Shown here: one piece after another, positions 1 to 5,314 of the stretch
How the letters are laid out: every line of letters starts with the position of its first letter
How positions within the stretch are numbered: the stretch's first letter is position 1
Origin: an uncultured Ruminococcus sp.
GTDB lineage: Bacteria; Bacillota; Clostridia; Oscillospirales; CAG-272
NCBI GenBank assembly: GCA_902803255.1
Contig: CADCPG010000171.1
Span: forward strand, 1-5,318
Direction of reading: 5' to 3'
DNA: 5,318 nucleotides
Notes under the pieces: generated by a model
Told to the model about the DNA's origin: nothing
Seen by the model: only the letters and a program-made list of their open reading frames with translations
The model's database searches: none
Translations under genes and position numbers: made by a program

Positions 1-371
1 ACACGGCAGGTGATAAAGAGCGCGATGCCGCCTCCGATAAGAGCGCCGTAGATCGCGATTCCGCCGTTCCATATCTTGAGCGCGTCGAGAAAACTGTCGT
101 ATTCGTCGAGCTTTGTCAGGACGTAGTAGAGTCTGGCGCCGACGATCCCCGAGATCACGGTGAATATCGCGAGATCGAGCATGTCGTCGAATACGATGCC
201 CTCGTCGTATTTTGCCCGCAGCGAGGCATAGGTGAAGGCGGCGATGATACCGAGGACTATTATGATCCCGTACCATCTGACCTGTATCCCGCCGAAGACC
301 GGCAGGGTGAACGCCACCTTGTTGAGGGCGAACTCGCCGATCCCGAGGCCGGGAAACGAAAGAAATACCAT
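1..371 (-). CDS. lgt: Prolipoprotein diacylglyceryl transferase, N-terminal part (cut by window edge)
   Basis: Lgt is a membrane enzyme. It transfers a diacylglyceryl group from phosphatidylglycerol to the lipobox cysteine of prelipoproteins, the first step of lipoprotein maturation. My translation of the minus strand gives 123 residues, open to the window edge; the family is usually about 250-300 residues, so slightly under half is present. The N-terminus reads FPGLGIGEFALNKVAF, followed by VRWYGIIIVLG (about 31-41), GIVGARLYYV (75-84) and IWNGGIAIYGALIGG (100-114), the family's conserved early blocks. Three hydrophobic segments are visible at about 33-53, 65-85 and 103-123. The position of E. 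coli His103 is a Tyr here (about 108), as I recall for Gram-positive Lgt. The ATG at 371 has AGGAGGA at 379-385, seven bases upstream. It lies 41 bases after mrp on the same strand, so it is probably its operon partner. Confidence 0.95.
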   Translation of the reverse strand, partial: MVFLSFPGLGIGEFALNKVAFTLPVFGGIQVRWYGIIIVLGIIAAFTYASLRAKYDEGIVFDDMLDLAIFTVISGIVGARLYYVLTKLDEYDSFLDALKIWNGGIAIYGALIGGGIALFITCR

Positions 372-402
372 GTTATGATCCTCCTGGCTGTGTTAGGGGG
401 AA

Positions 403-426
403 GATCCGGGTCTTATTTCCCGGATC
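403..426 (-). repeat. 8-bp hairpin spanning the mrp stop codon
   Basis: GATCCGGG and CCCGGATC form a perfect 8-bp inverted repeat around an 8-base loop, and the mrp TAA stop (413-415) lies in that loop. On the minus strand it sits 18 bases before the lgt ribosome binding site. No T-tract follows, so it does not look like an intrinsic terminator. It could affect mRNA stability or lgt expression relative to mrp. The pairing is seen directly; any role is inference. Confidence 0.5.
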
Positions 427-1276
427 CGGATCTCTCCGGAGAGAGGCCGAGCTTGGTCTCCAGTATATCGACGGCCGTATCGAGCGCGGTCGAGTCGGTG
501 AGCTCTATCATTCCCCTGTCGCAGAGGGCGGCGAGTCTCGGATCGATCGGCATCCTCGCCAGCAGGTCGAATCCGAACGACTCGGCGATCTCGCCGATAT
601 GGCTCTCGCCGAAGACGTCGATTTTTTTCCCGCAGTCGGGGCAGACGGCGTAGCTCATGTTTTCCACGAGTCCAAGCACCGGGATGTTCATCATCCCGGC
701 CATGTTGGCCGCCTTTTTGACTATCATCGAGACGAGCTCCTGCGGCGTGCTGACGATGATGACACCGTCGAGCGGGACCGTCTGGAAGAGCGTCAGCGGA
801 ACGTCGCCGGTACCGGGAGGGCAGTCGACGAGCAGTACGTCGATCCCGTCCCAGATCGTGTCGGTCCAGAACTGCTTGACGGTACCCGCGATGAGCGCGC
901 CGCGCCAGACGACCGGCCTCGTCTCGTCGTCGAGCATGAGGTTGACCGACATGATATCGATCCCCGTCTTCGTCCGCGGCGGGATCATGCCGTGCTCGTC
1001 GCCGGTGACCTCAGCCCTGAGGCCGAAGGCCTTCGGCACCGAAGGTCCGGTGATGTCGGCGTCAAGTATGCCGACGTGATATCCGCGGCGCCGGAGCTTT
1101 ACGGCGGTGAGGCAGGTGACGATCGATTTTCCGACGCCTCCCTTTCCGCTTATCACTCCGACCACATGCTTTATATCCGACAGCTGGTTCGGCGCCTCGC
1201 GGAGGTCCTGAGCTTTGTCTCTCGAAGCACAGTTCGCCGAACAGGTTGAACAATCGTGGGTGCATTCTTCTGCCAT
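413..1276 (-). CDS. mrp: Mrp/NBP35 (ApbC) family Fe-S cluster carrier P-loop ATPase
   Basis: This is a cytoplasmic ATPase of the ParA/MinD-like Mrp/NBP35 family, which bind and deliver [4Fe-4S] clusters to apoproteins as dimers. The 287-residue product has a deviant Walker A GKGGVGKS (44-51, signature Lys45 and Lys50). It also has the LDADITGPS block (71-79), the switch II region DCPPGTGD (151-158), and ENMSY followed by CPDCG (Cys212 and Cys215), the family's cluster-bridging CxxC. The N-terminus carries four cysteines spaced C-x3-C-x2-C-x3-C (5, 9, 12, 16), a likely second metal or Fe-S site. This is a short clostridial-style version of the NBP35 N-terminal motif; the N-terminal MIP18/DUF59 domain found in many Mrp proteins is absent. 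The ATG at 1276 has only a modest, distant AAAGGA (1289-1294). It has its own strong promoter and is followed by lgt 41 bases downstream. The target apoproteins cannot be read from the context. Confidence 0.95.
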   Translation of the reverse strand: MAEECTHDCSTCSANCASRDKAQDLREAPNQLSDIKHVVGVISGKGGVGKSIVTCLTAVKLRRRGYHVGILDADITGPSVPKAFGLRAEVTGDEHGMIPPRTKTGIDIMSVNLMLDDETRPVVWRGALIAGTVKQFWTDTIWDGIDVLLVDCPPGTGDVPLTLFQTVPLDGVIIVSTPQELVSMIVKKAANMAGMMNIPVLGLVENMSYAVCPDCGKKIDVFGESHIGEIAESFGFDLLARMPIDPRLAALCDRGMIELTDSTALDTAVDILETKLGLSPERSGSGK

Positions 1277-1317
1277 TTCGAAAAAGAGTCCTTTCAGTAT
1301 TGTAGCACTTAAACTAT

Positions 1318-1346
1318 ATTATACCACATAAACACAAAATTGCCAA
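1318..1346 (-). promoter_or_regulatory. Strong sigma-A promoter for mrp (and probably lgt)
   Basis: Read on the minus strand, TTGGCA (1341-1346) is followed after exactly 17 bases by a perfect TATAAT (1318-1323). A TGG just before the -10 makes it an extended -10 promoter. The predicted transcription start is near 1311, giving a leader of about 35 bases before the mrp ATG. This is the closest match to consensus in the window. Confidence 0.85.
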
Positions 1347-1429
1347 GAGTTATATTCAAAACCGCCTGCCGCGCGCCCGAGCGCGCCGTCCCGCTCTCGC
1401 GTGAGGGTCCGCTTTCTCCCGCAAGCCCG

Positions 1430-1479
1430 GTTTTTCGGTCCGCCGGCCCGAAAAACACTTGAATTTTGGGCCGAAAAAG
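1430..1479. repeat. CCGAAAAA-type repeats around the gpmI promoter (possible operator)
   Basis: GTTTTTCGG (1430-1438) and CCGAAAAAC (1448-1456) form a perfect 9-bp inverted repeat with a 9-base centre, ending two bases before the gpmI -35 box. A third copy, CCGAAAAAG (1471-1479), lies 23 bases further on, inside the -35/-10 spacer. The spacer also holds the near-palindrome TTTTGGGCCGAAAA (1464-1477, 12 of 14 positions symmetric). The arrangement suits a transcription factor that binds at and just upstream of the promoter. An RNA hairpin is less likely, because the repeats lie before the predicted transcription start. The repeats are seen directly; the operator role is inference. Confidence 0.45.
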
Positions 1480-1487
1480 GATATACT
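1459..1487 (+). promoter_or_regulatory. Sigma-A promoter for gpmI
   Basis: TTGAAT (1459-1464) and TATACT (1482-1487) are separated by exactly 17 bases. The predicted transcription start is near 1494, giving a leader of about 86 bases before the gpmI ATG. It is the only good promoter match in this direction in the intergenic region. Confidence 0.8.
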
Positions 1488-1514
1488 ATTACATTGTATA
1501 AAACAAGGCCCGTC

Positions 1515-1545
1515 GGGATGCCCGCTGCTCAAGGCGCGGCGTCCC
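1515..1545 (+). promoter_or_regulatory. Stable hairpin in the gpmI 5' leader
   Basis: GGGATGCC (1515-1522) pairs with GGCGTCCC (1538-1545), with one T-G wobble. After a bulged C at 1537 the stem continues as CGC (1523-1525) with GCG (1534-1536), closing on a small loop around GCTCAA. The stem is 11-12 bp and GC-rich. It lies in the predicted transcript and ends 18 bases before the AAAGGA ribosome binding site (1564-1569). No T-tract follows, so it is not a terminator. It may stabilise the mRNA or mask the ATG at 1518. It matches no riboswitch class I recognise. Confidence 0.5.
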
Positions 1546-1583
1546 CGTTCGGGAAAGAAAGGGAAAGGACCGCAACACAATGA
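1518..1583 (+). CDS. Possible 21-codon upstream ORF overlapping the gpmI start
   Basis: An ATG at 1518 opens a frame of 21 codons (MPAAQGAASPFG, then a basic KERER segment, ending TATQ). Its TGA stop overlaps the gpmI start codon as ATGA (1580-1583). AAGG at 1505-1508 lies nine bases upstream and could serve as a weak ribosome binding site. It falls within the predicted gpmI transcript, and its start codon is inside the stem of the leader hairpin. If translated, it could couple ribosome arrival to gpmI initiation. The frame is open by necessity over only a short distance, and no similar peptide is known to me, so it may be chance. Confidence 0.25.
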   Translation: MPAAQGAASPFGKERERTATQ

Positions 1584-3241
1584 AAAAACTCGAAAGATCG
1601 GAATCGGAACCGGTAAAGGGCCCCGTCCTCGTCATAGTCATGGACGGCGTGGGTATCGCACCCGCGGCACCGACTAACGCAGTCACCCGCTCCTACACGC
1701 CCACTCTCGACAGGCTCTTCGCCGAGCGCCCCTGGGTTAAGCTCAAGGCTCACGGAACGGCCGTCGGACTCCCCGGCGACGACGACATGGGCAACAGCGA
1801 GGTGGGACACAACGCCATCGGCTCGGGTCAGGTCTTCGCGCAGGGCGCGAAGCTCGTCTCGCAGTCTATAGAGTCGGGCACTATGTTCGGAGGCAAAAGC
1901 TGGTGCGAGCTCGTGTCGAACGTGAAGAAGACCGGAGGAACGCTGCATTTTCTCGGTCTCTTCTCCGACGGCAACGTGCACTCTCACATCGACCACCTCA
2001 AGGCCATGATAAAGCGCGCGTCAGACGAAGGCGTGGGAAAGGTCCGCGTGCATATACTGCTCGACGGCAGAGACGTGGGCGAGACGTCAGCTCTCGACTA
2101 CATACTTCCCTTCGAGGACTTCCTCTCGTCGCTCCGTTCGCCCTCCTTCGACGTCATGATCGCGTCGGGCGGCGGAAGGATGAAGATCACGATGGACAGG
2201 TACGAGGCCGACTGGTCGATGGTCGAGCGCGGCTGGCACACCCACGTGCTGGGCGAAGGCAGACAGTTCTCTTCGGCCGCCGAGGCGGTAAAGACATACA
2301 GAGCGGAACTGTCGGTCATCGACCAGGATCTGCCCGCCTTCGTAATCGCCGAGAACGGAAAACCGGTCGGGACCGTTGAGGACGGCGACTCCTTCATCTT
2401 CTACAACTTCAGAGGAGACAGGGCCATCGAGATCTCGAAGGCGTTCGACACGCCCGAGGGCGAATTCACAAAGTTCGACAGGGTGAGATACCCGAAGGTC
2501 GTATATTCCGGCATGCTCGAATACGACGGCGATCTCCACATCCCGAAGAGATATCTCGTCGATCCCCCAAAGATCACGAACACGATGGGAGAATACCTCG
2601 CCGGCACCGGTGTGACCCAGCTCGCGATCTCGGAAACGCAGAAATACGGTCATGTGACATACTTCTGGAACGGCAACAGATCGGGCAAGTTCTCGGACGA
2701 GCTCGAGACATACATCGAGATACCGTCCGACGTCGTGCCCTTCGAGCAGCGCCCCTGGATGAAATGCGCCGAGATCACCGACAGGCTGATCGAACTGCTC
2801 GAATCGGGCAGATACCGCTTCCTGCGGGTCAATTTCCCGAACGGGGACATGGTCGGGCACACCGGCTCGCTCGAGGCAACCGTCTGCTCGATGGAGGCCC
2901 TCGACCTGCAGCTGGGCAGGATACTGCCCGTCATTGACAGGCTGGGAGGCGTAGCGCTGATCACGGCCGACCACGGCAACGCCGACGAGATGGCCGAGAC
3001 CGACAAGAAGACCGGACTTCCCAAGATCGGGGCCGACGGCAGCTGGAAGGCAAAGACGTCCCACACTCTCAATCCCGTTCCGTTCATCCTCTATGACGGC
3101 ACCGGTGAGGGCCGCATAAAGCTGAAGGCGGAAAAGGGAGAGGCCGCCGGCGGGCTTTCGAATATCGCCGCGACCGTCGTCACTCTGCTCGGCTACAAAG
3201 TCCCGCCGATGTGGGACGGCCCGCTCGCCGAGATGGAATGA
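1580..3241 (+). CDS. gpmI: 2,3-bisphosphoglycerate-independent phosphoglycerate mutase, plant-like type
   Basis: This cytoplasmic metalloenzyme of the alkaline phosphatase superfamily interconverts 3- and 2-phosphoglycerate in glycolysis and gluconeogenesis through a phosphoserine. The 553-residue product has metal ligand Asp22 (VMDGVG) and catalytic Ser73 in GNSEVGH. The inserted transferase domain carries FSDGNVHSH (128-136), DGRDVGET (162-169), GGGRMKITMDRYEADW (197-212) and NFRGDRAIE (277-285). The returning phosphatase domain has Lys355 in SETQKYGHVTYFWNG (351-365), Asp423/His427 in NFPNGDMVGHTG, Asp464/His465 in TADHGN, and His495 in TSHTLNPVPF. The length and several blocks (MDRYEADW, the SETQKYGHVTYFWNG region) match the plant-like branch rather than the roughly 510-residue E. 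coli/Bacillus branch. AAAGGA (1564-1569) lies ten bases before the ATG. All key residues appear present, so it should be active. A strong terminator follows 18 bases after the stop. Confidence 0.97.
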   Translation: MKKLERSESEPVKGPVLVIVMDGVGIAPAAPTNAVTRSYTPTLDRLFAERPWVKLKAHGTAVGLPGDDDMGNSEVGHNAIGSGQVFAQGAKLVSQSIESGTMFGGKSWCELVSNVKKTGGTLHFLGLFSDGNVHSHIDHLKAMIKRASDEGVGKVRVHILLDGRDVGETSALDYILPFEDFLSSLRSPSFDVMIASGGGRMKITMDRYEADWSMVERGWHTHVLGEGRQFSSAAEAVKTYRAELSVIDQDLPAFVIAENGKPVGTVEDGDSFIFYNFRGDRAIEISKAFDTPEGEFTKFDRVRYPKVVYSGMLEYDGDLHIPKRYLVDPPKITNTMGEYLAGTGVTQLAISETQKYGHVTYFWNGNRSGKFSDELETYIEIPSDVVPFEQRPWMKCAEITDRLIELLESGRYRFLRVNFPNGDMVGHTGSLEATVCSMEALDLQLGRILPVIDRLGGVALITADHGNADEMAETDKKTGLPKIGADGSWKAKTSHTLNPVPFILYDGTGEGRIKLKAEKGEAAGGLSNIAATVVTLLGYKVPPMWDGPLAEME

Positions 3242-3259
3242 CCGGAACATTTCAGGTTG

Positions 3260-3296
3260 AAAACGGCCGGGAGCCCGCTGGGCTCCCGGCCGTTTT
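3260..3296. terminator. Bidirectional intrinsic terminator between convergent genes
   Basis: A perfect 17-bp stem, AAAACGGCCGGGAGCCC with its reverse complement, closes on a GCT loop. The A-run at the left foot and the T-run at the right foot give a GC-rich hairpin followed by Us on either strand. It lies 18 bases after the gpmI stop and 38 bases after the stop of the converging DUF1508 gene, so it probably ends both transcripts. Confidence 0.93.
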
Positions 3297-3334
3297 ATCC
3301 GAGTCGGGTATTTGCTAAAGGTTTACAGCCCCCG

Positions 3335-3706
3335 TCAGTCGATCTTTACGATCTGGGCGTCGGGAGCATTCTTCTTGATGCTGTTGATGCCGTTGAGGCA
3401 GCTGGCCTTGGTCTTGTAGCCTTCGCCGGTGGCGATGATCTGGCCGTTGGTGGCTCTCAGACGGAATCTGTACTCGCCGGCCTTGTCGATGTAGACCTGG
3501 AACTTCGGATGTTTGATCTTCTCGAATCCCTCGACGGTCTGATCCTCGATGCCGCCCGCGCAGTTCTTCTTCACGCTGGCGATGCCTTCGCGGCAGGTCT
3601 TTTCGGACTTATAAACTTCGCTGTCGGCAATGATCTCGCCGTTGCCGGCTTTGAGAGCGAACTTGAATCCGCCCGAAGCAGTGTTTTTGATCTCGAATTT
3701 TCCCAT
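3335..3706 (-). CDS. DUF1508 / YegP-like (UPF0339) two-repeat small protein
   Basis: This is a 123-residue protein built from two copies of the DUF1508 repeat. The first is GKFEIKNTASGGFKFALKAG, continuing GNGEIIADSEVYKSEKTCRE and GIASVKKN (about 2-48). The second runs from PKFQVYIDKAGEYRFRLRAT through NGQIIATGEGYKTKASCLNG to GINSIKKNAPDAQIV (about 67-120). The repeats are small alpha/beta units as in E. coli YegP; the biochemical function of the family is not established. I find no signal peptide or membrane segment, so it is probably cytoplasmic. I chose the ATG at 3706 over an in-frame ATG at 3769. The upstream one lies inside the promoter (-10 at 3760-3765), and GGAGGA at 3717-3722 lies ten bases before the chosen start. 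It is monocistronic by its own promoter and the shared terminator. Confidence 0.9.
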   Translation of the reverse strand: MGKFEIKNTASGGFKFALKAGNGEIIADSEVYKSEKTCREGIASVKKNCAGGIEDQTVEGFEKIKHPKFQVYIDKAGEYRFRLRATNGQIIATGEGYKTKASCLNGINSIKKNAPDAQIVKID

Positions 3707-3716
3707 TTTTATTTCA

Positions 3717-3722
3717 TCCTCC
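3717..3722 (-). promoter_or_regulatory. Ribosome binding site that fixes the DUF1508 start
   Basis: GGAGGA on the minus strand lies ten bases before the ATG at 3706. It would fall inside the coding sequence if the gene began at 3769, which supports the shorter product. It abuts an ATG-AAA-TAA triplet run in another frame that has no usable spacing to this site. Confidence 0.8.
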
Positions 3723-3759
3723 GTGTTAATTTCCCGTTTCCTTCCGGAAAACCTGTCTA

Positions 3760-3788
3760 ATTTTAGCATATTTTCCCGAAGAATTCAA
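3760..3788 (-). promoter_or_regulatory. Sigma-A promoter (extended -10) for the DUF1508 gene
   Basis: On the minus strand, TTGAAT (3783-3788) is followed after 17 bases by TAAAAT (3760-3765), with TGC directly before the -10. The predicted start is near 3753, giving a leader of about 47 bases. CCGAAAAAA (3797-3805, plus strand) lies eight bases beyond the -35 box, resembling the repeats at the gpmI promoter. Confidence 0.8.
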
Positions 3789-3831
3789 TATCCAATCCGA
3801 AAAAATTTATTATTTTGTTATAAAAACGGAG

Positions 3832-3871
3832 AAAAAAGCCGTATGCCGGCGCTGTTTACGGGCCTGACGGC
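3832..3871 (-). terminator. Weak intrinsic terminator candidate after the glycosidase gene
   Basis: On the minus strand GCCGT (3867-3871) can pair with ACGGC (3838-3842) around an inner GGC/GCC pairing; a smaller alternative is GCCG-GCATA-CGGC (3850-3838). Either is followed directly by six Ts (3837-3832) and another T-run nearby. It begins 23 bases after the glycosidase stop. The stems are short or interrupted, so some readthrough into the DUF1508 gene is possible. Confidence 0.45.
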
Positions 3872-3894
3872 GGAAAGAAGCCGCAGCGGGCGGG

Positions 3895-5226
3895 TCAGAC
3901 GGCGCTTCCGATATAGACGAAGGAATTCTCCTTCAGGTCGAGCGTGAGCTTCAGGCTGCCTTCGCACTCGAGTCCGCAGATGACCTCGTCCTCGCGGGCG
4001 GCGTCGGTGAGCCGCACTTCGAACCTGCCCGACGGGACGCCTTCCAGTTCGATCTCAGTCATTTCGTCGCCTCCGCGCGTCGACGAATAGTTGGAGATCA
4101 TAAGCCCGAAGCTCTTCCCTTCCGCGTCTCTCGCGGCGCAGGCTGTGATCCTGTCGCTGTCGGACGATACGTATACCGCCTCTCCGAGCCTGTAGAGCTT
4201 TCCGAAGCCCTCGAAAGCGTAGAACGGCTTTCTGGGGGCGAGCTTCGCCTTCTGGCGGCTGATGCCCATCTCGGCGACCCTGAACAGGCCGCACCACTCC
4301 TTGACGGGATCCGCTTCGAAATACGTCGCCGCGGCAACGTCGGTATCCTGCTGGAGCGACGAGAGGACAGCCGCGCAGAAGGCGGCTCCGTGCTCGTCGC
4401 AGAGCTTTACGTAGCTGTCGGCCTGGTCTGTCCAGTCGCGCATGTAGTTCCATTCGTCGAAGATGCTCTCGGTGTCACGGTATCCGTTCTCGTCGAGCAG
4501 CGTCCTCGCCGCTGCGGCCGATTTTTTCACGTTCTCGGCATCGATGAAGTATCTGTGCCACGAATAGAAATCGAGCGGCACTCCTCTGCTGCCGCAGTAT
4601 CTCACGAAGGCCTCGCGCATACCGCCGTCGGGCCTCGTGAAGGCGGGTCCGCCGATCTTCAGCTCAGGGAACCTCGCCTTGAGGTGACGGGCCGCCACCT
4701 CGAAGAATTCAAAGAATTCCTCGTCGGTGCCGAGCCACATGTTCTTTCCTTCGGGCTCGTTCCAGATCTCCCAGTAGCGGATGTTCCACTCGTGGCCGTC
4801 GGCCCAGCCGCTGTTGTAATGCATGATGACATGCTCGCAGATGCGCGCCCACTTTTCGTAATCCTTCGGGGGATGGATGTGCCTTTTTACCGGAGCGTGC
4901 TCGATCGAGACGCCGAGGCGGTAGAGCGGCTCGGCTCCGACCTCGTATATCGCGCGGATATACTCGTCTGTCAGACCGAAGTTGTAGTTCGCGGGGTCGT
5001 TCTCGTCGGCGTCGAAGTCCTTGAACACACAGGGTATGTCGACGAACTCGCCCGAGCCGTACGGATACTCCGTGTCGTGCAGGCGGCAGACCGGTATGCC
5101 GGCGCGGCGGAAGAGCGGGCGGCCGTCGTATGTGAACACCTTTGTCATCGGTCCTCCGTTGACGCCGTGCAGAGGTCTTATCCTGCCGTATGAGAAGGCG
5201 CCGAGATCGGCTTTTACTTTTGCCAT
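3895..5226 (-). CDS. GH39-like glycoside hydrolase, cytoplasmic (beta-xylosidase-type fold)
   Basis: This is a 443-residue retaining glycosidase of clan GH-A, most like family GH39 (beta-xylosidase / alpha-L-iduronidase group). It opens with LHGVNGGP (about 19-26), then RRAGIPVCRLHD (40-51) and a TIM-barrel core. The barrel includes YWEIWNEPE (151-159), where Glu157 after Asn156 is the expected acid/base, then FYSWHRYF (220-227) and FDEWNY (256-261), where Glu258 is the likely nucleophile. The last 80-90 residues look like the beta-sandwich usual in GH39. No signal peptide, membrane segment or carbohydrate-binding module is visible, so it probably acts inside the cell on imported oligosaccharides or glycosides. 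I chose the ATG at 5226, with AAAGG at 5239-5243, over an in-frame ATG at 5295, which lies between the -35 and -10 boxes and cannot be transcribed from this promoter. No transporter or regulator is adjacent in the window. The substrate cannot be told from sequence; other GH-A families are possible. Confidence 0.85.
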   Translation of the reverse strand: MAKVKADLGAFSYGRIRPLHGVNGGPMTKVFTYDGRPLFRRAGIPVCRLHDTEYPYGSGEFVDIPCVFKDFDADENDPANYNFGLTDEYIRAIYEVGAEPLYRLGVSIEHAPVKRHIHPPKDYEKWARICEHVIMHYNSGWADGHEWNIRYWEIWNEPEGKNMWLGTDEEFFEFFEVAARHLKARFPELKIGGPAFTRPDGGMREAFVRYCGSRGVPLDFYSWHRYFIDAENVKKSAAAARTLLDENGYRDTESIFDEWNYMRDWTDQADSYVKLCDEHGAAFCAAVLSSLQQDTDVAAATYFEADPVKEWCGLFRVAEMGISRQKAKLAPRKPFYAFEGFGKLYRLGEAVYVSSDSDRITACAARDAEGKSFGLMISNYSSTRGGDEMTEIELEGVPSGRFEVRLTDAAREDEVICGLECEGSLKLTLDLKENSFVYIGSAV

Positions 5227-5248
5227 TTTATAAATCGCCTTTCTGTTA

Positions 5249-5277
5249 CCGGGATCCGTGTGAGGACCAGCCGGGAT
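5249..5277. repeat. Direct repeat CCGGGAT in the glycosidase gene leader
   Basis: CCGGGAT occurs at 5249-5255 and again at 5271-5277, 22 bases apart (about two helical turns), just downstream of the predicted transcription start near 5279. This is where a repressor could bind to block a sugar-induced gene. The units are short, so chance is a real alternative. Confidence 0.25.
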
Positions 5278-5285
5278 ATACAAAA

Positions 5286-5314
5286 AGTATAACATAACGG
5301 ATGATAAAAGTCAA
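5286..5314 (-). promoter_or_regulatory. Strong sigma-A promoter (extended -10) for the glycosidase gene
   Basis: On the minus strand, TTGACT (5309-5314) is followed after 17 bases by TATACT (5286-5291), with TGT directly before the -10. The predicted start is near 5279, giving a leader of about 53 bases to the ATG at 5226. Its position rules out the longer in-frame start at 5295. Confidence 0.85.

Larger units (their letters stand above)
1277..1579. other. Divergent intergenic control region between mrp and gpmI
   Basis: This 303-base region holds no convincing full-length gene. From left to right it contains the mrp ribosome binding site, the AT-rich mrp promoter (1318-1346) and a GC-rich block at about 1361-1430 that includes a small GCGCGC-CCGA-GCGCGC fold (1371-1386). 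The block of CCGAAAAA-type repeats (1430-1479) follows, then the gpmI promoter (1459-1487) and a folded gpmI leader (about 1494-1579). The two -35 boxes are about 112 bases apart, so the promoters do not overlap. I see no recognisable function in the GC-rich block at 1361-1430. Confidence 0.75.

Noticed and set aside
599..1249. A long open frame on the plus strand opposite mrp (216 codons)
   Set aside because: It lies wholly antisense to the clearly real mrp. Its translation is rich in Arg, Asp and Val with no recognisable domain, as expected from GC-rich codon shadow.
1299..1304. A second -10-like TACAAT with TGC before it, upstream of mrp on the minus strand
   Set aside because: It has no -35 partner at a suitable distance, and its start site would fall on the mrp ribosome binding site.
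1361..1430. The GC-rich block between the divergent promoters as a possible small RNA or tRNA
   Set aside because: No cloverleaf, T-loop consensus or terminator can be drawn; only a 6-bp GCGCGC fold is visible.
2087..3250. A 387-codon open frame antisense to gpmI
   Set aside because: It has no domain motifs, lies opposite highly conserved catalytic blocks of gpmI and has no promoter; its length is explained by high GC and biased codon use.
3707..3769. N-terminal extension of the DUF1508 protein from an in-frame ATG at 3769
   Set aside because: The extension covers the -10 box and the ribosome binding site, and the repeat domain begins directly after the ATG at 3706.
4390..5193. A 267-codon open frame antisense to the glycosidase gene
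   Set aside because: It has valine/arginine-rich, low-information composition with no family signature, and is opposite a well-supported gene.
5227..5295. N-terminal extension of the glycosidase from an in-frame ATG at 5295
   Set aside because: The ATG lies between the -35 and -10 boxes of the only promoter seen, so it would not be in the transcript; family similarity begins after the ATG at 5226.
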